Shown one piece after another: positions 63,352-64,000 of a DNA stretch of 64,000 nucleotides. The stretch lies in the NCBI RefSeq assembly GCF_947623445.1, contig NC_135240.1, positions 23,684,001-23,748,000 of the forward strand, given 5' to 3'. The stretch is from Clavelina lepadiformis. Lineage: Eukaryota; Chordata; Ascidiacea; Aplousobranchia; Clavelinidae. The first letter of the stretch is position 1. Each line of letters opens with the position of its first letter. The position numbers and the translations under genes were made by a program. The notes under the pieces are model-generated. The model saw only the letters and a list, made by a program, of their open reading frames with translations. It was not told the DNA's origin and searched no databases.

Positions 63352-64000
63352 GTCAAATAACAAAGGAAAATGATGAGTATATACATAGAAATCGATAGAT
63401 TTGCAACTCGAGTGTTTTTGCAAAAATCATTTTGTTACGTCAAGTCCATAAAATACTTGTCTAATTTTGTGAGGCCATAAGTGATGTGTAGGTATACTAT
63501 ATATATATATCAAGTTATTAACTGTATCTTAGCTTACATATTTTTCATTTACGATTCATTAGCATAGAGATGTGTACTCCAAATTGGCAACATAATTTAT
63601 ATGTACCGGTACCTGCATTTAATGCTTTTACAGGAATATTCTTAAGGAATTTCTGGGCAGACTTTAAATTTGCTTGCTTCTAACCATTTTGTCTTCATTA
63701 TCGTACATTTTTTCTCAGAGTTTAGGTTAGCCTGTTGTGTTGCACTATTATCATATTGTCATGTCTGTTTATATCAAAATCTTTTGAGTGCTCATCTTGA
63801 ATTAGATCATGTGCCACATTCCCATTGTCCCAATTTCAACCATATCAGTGACTCTGTGTGTGCTTCCGTTACAGCTTATGCTTTTCCTGTGACTCTTTTG
63901 TATTGAAATACTTTTCTCTATTGATACACAAAACTGTAATGAGTACCGATAACATGACGTCGTAGCAGTGTAAGTGTTTCTTTTTGGGTGGCCTACCTTG
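63352..64000. other. 3' flank of the glutaredoxin-like gene
   Basis: AT-rich sequence with a short TA microsatellite near 63498-63511 and no canonical AATAAA close to the stop. The open frame 63670-63906 (plus) has no recognisable similarity. Confidence 0.35.

Noticed and set aside
63082-63423. Minus-strand frame rich in Leu, Cys and Phe resembling a membrane protein
   Set aside because: It is antisense to the Glu/Ala-rich tail of the glutaredoxin-like gene; the composition is forced by that repeat.
1-64000. CRISPR arrays, bacterial operons, rRNA genes
   Set aside because: No regularly spaced direct repeats, no Shine-Dalgarno-led gene clusters and no rRNA-like sequence were seen; the window is eukaryotic.

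Overview
This is a eukaryotic window. It is AT-rich, its genes are split into many short exons with GT-AG introns, and it carries scattered small non-autonomous DNA transposons. The gene content (a BMP5/6/7/8-type ligand, a CELF-type RNA-binding protein, a membrane-anchored cholinesterase-like esterase, CUB/vWA proteins) and the compact layout suggest an invertebrate deuterostome, most likely a tunicate. That placement is inference. No bacterial operon, CRISPR array, rRNA or tRNA was recognised, and no virus-derived element was seen.

Layout. 1-3130: no convincing gene except a possible exon cut by the left edge. 3131-11940: two tandem ten-exon adenosine deaminase genes on the minus strand. 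13324-16054: a seven-exon crotonase-family gene (minus). 16055-21206: repeat-rich intergenic DNA with a hAT-type element that has perfect 8-bp target duplications. 21207-23736: a ten-exon secreted or surface FG-GAP/VCBS propeller protein (plus). 23737-31655: repeats and the 5' flank or first intron of CELF. 31656-35391: CELF with three RRMs (plus). 37685-42955: the BMP5-8 ligand (minus), convergent with CELF. 42956-48411: no gene seen. 48412-52329: a type II membrane carboxylesterase (minus). 54132-60038: exons of a signal peptide + vWA + CUB + vWA + transmembrane protein (minus), either one gene or two neighbours. 62770-63351: an intronless glutaredoxin-like gene with an acidic tail (plus).

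Exon borders were deduced by hand from splice signals, reading-phase continuity and family similarity. In every multi-exon model the phases add up to an open frame. The neighbours do not form a pathway; apart from the ADA duplication and perhaps the vWA pair they look like ordinary unrelated neighbours. The points most worth a second look are: ADA copies whose exons 4-5 are nearly identical while other exons and the introns have diverged; loss of a catalytic-site aspartate in one ADA copy; introns of 28 and 33 nt; a GC-AG intron; a glutaredoxin lacking its nucleophilic cysteine; a BMP prepro-region with a very long stretch before the signal peptide; and a vWA domain with a degenerate MIDAS.
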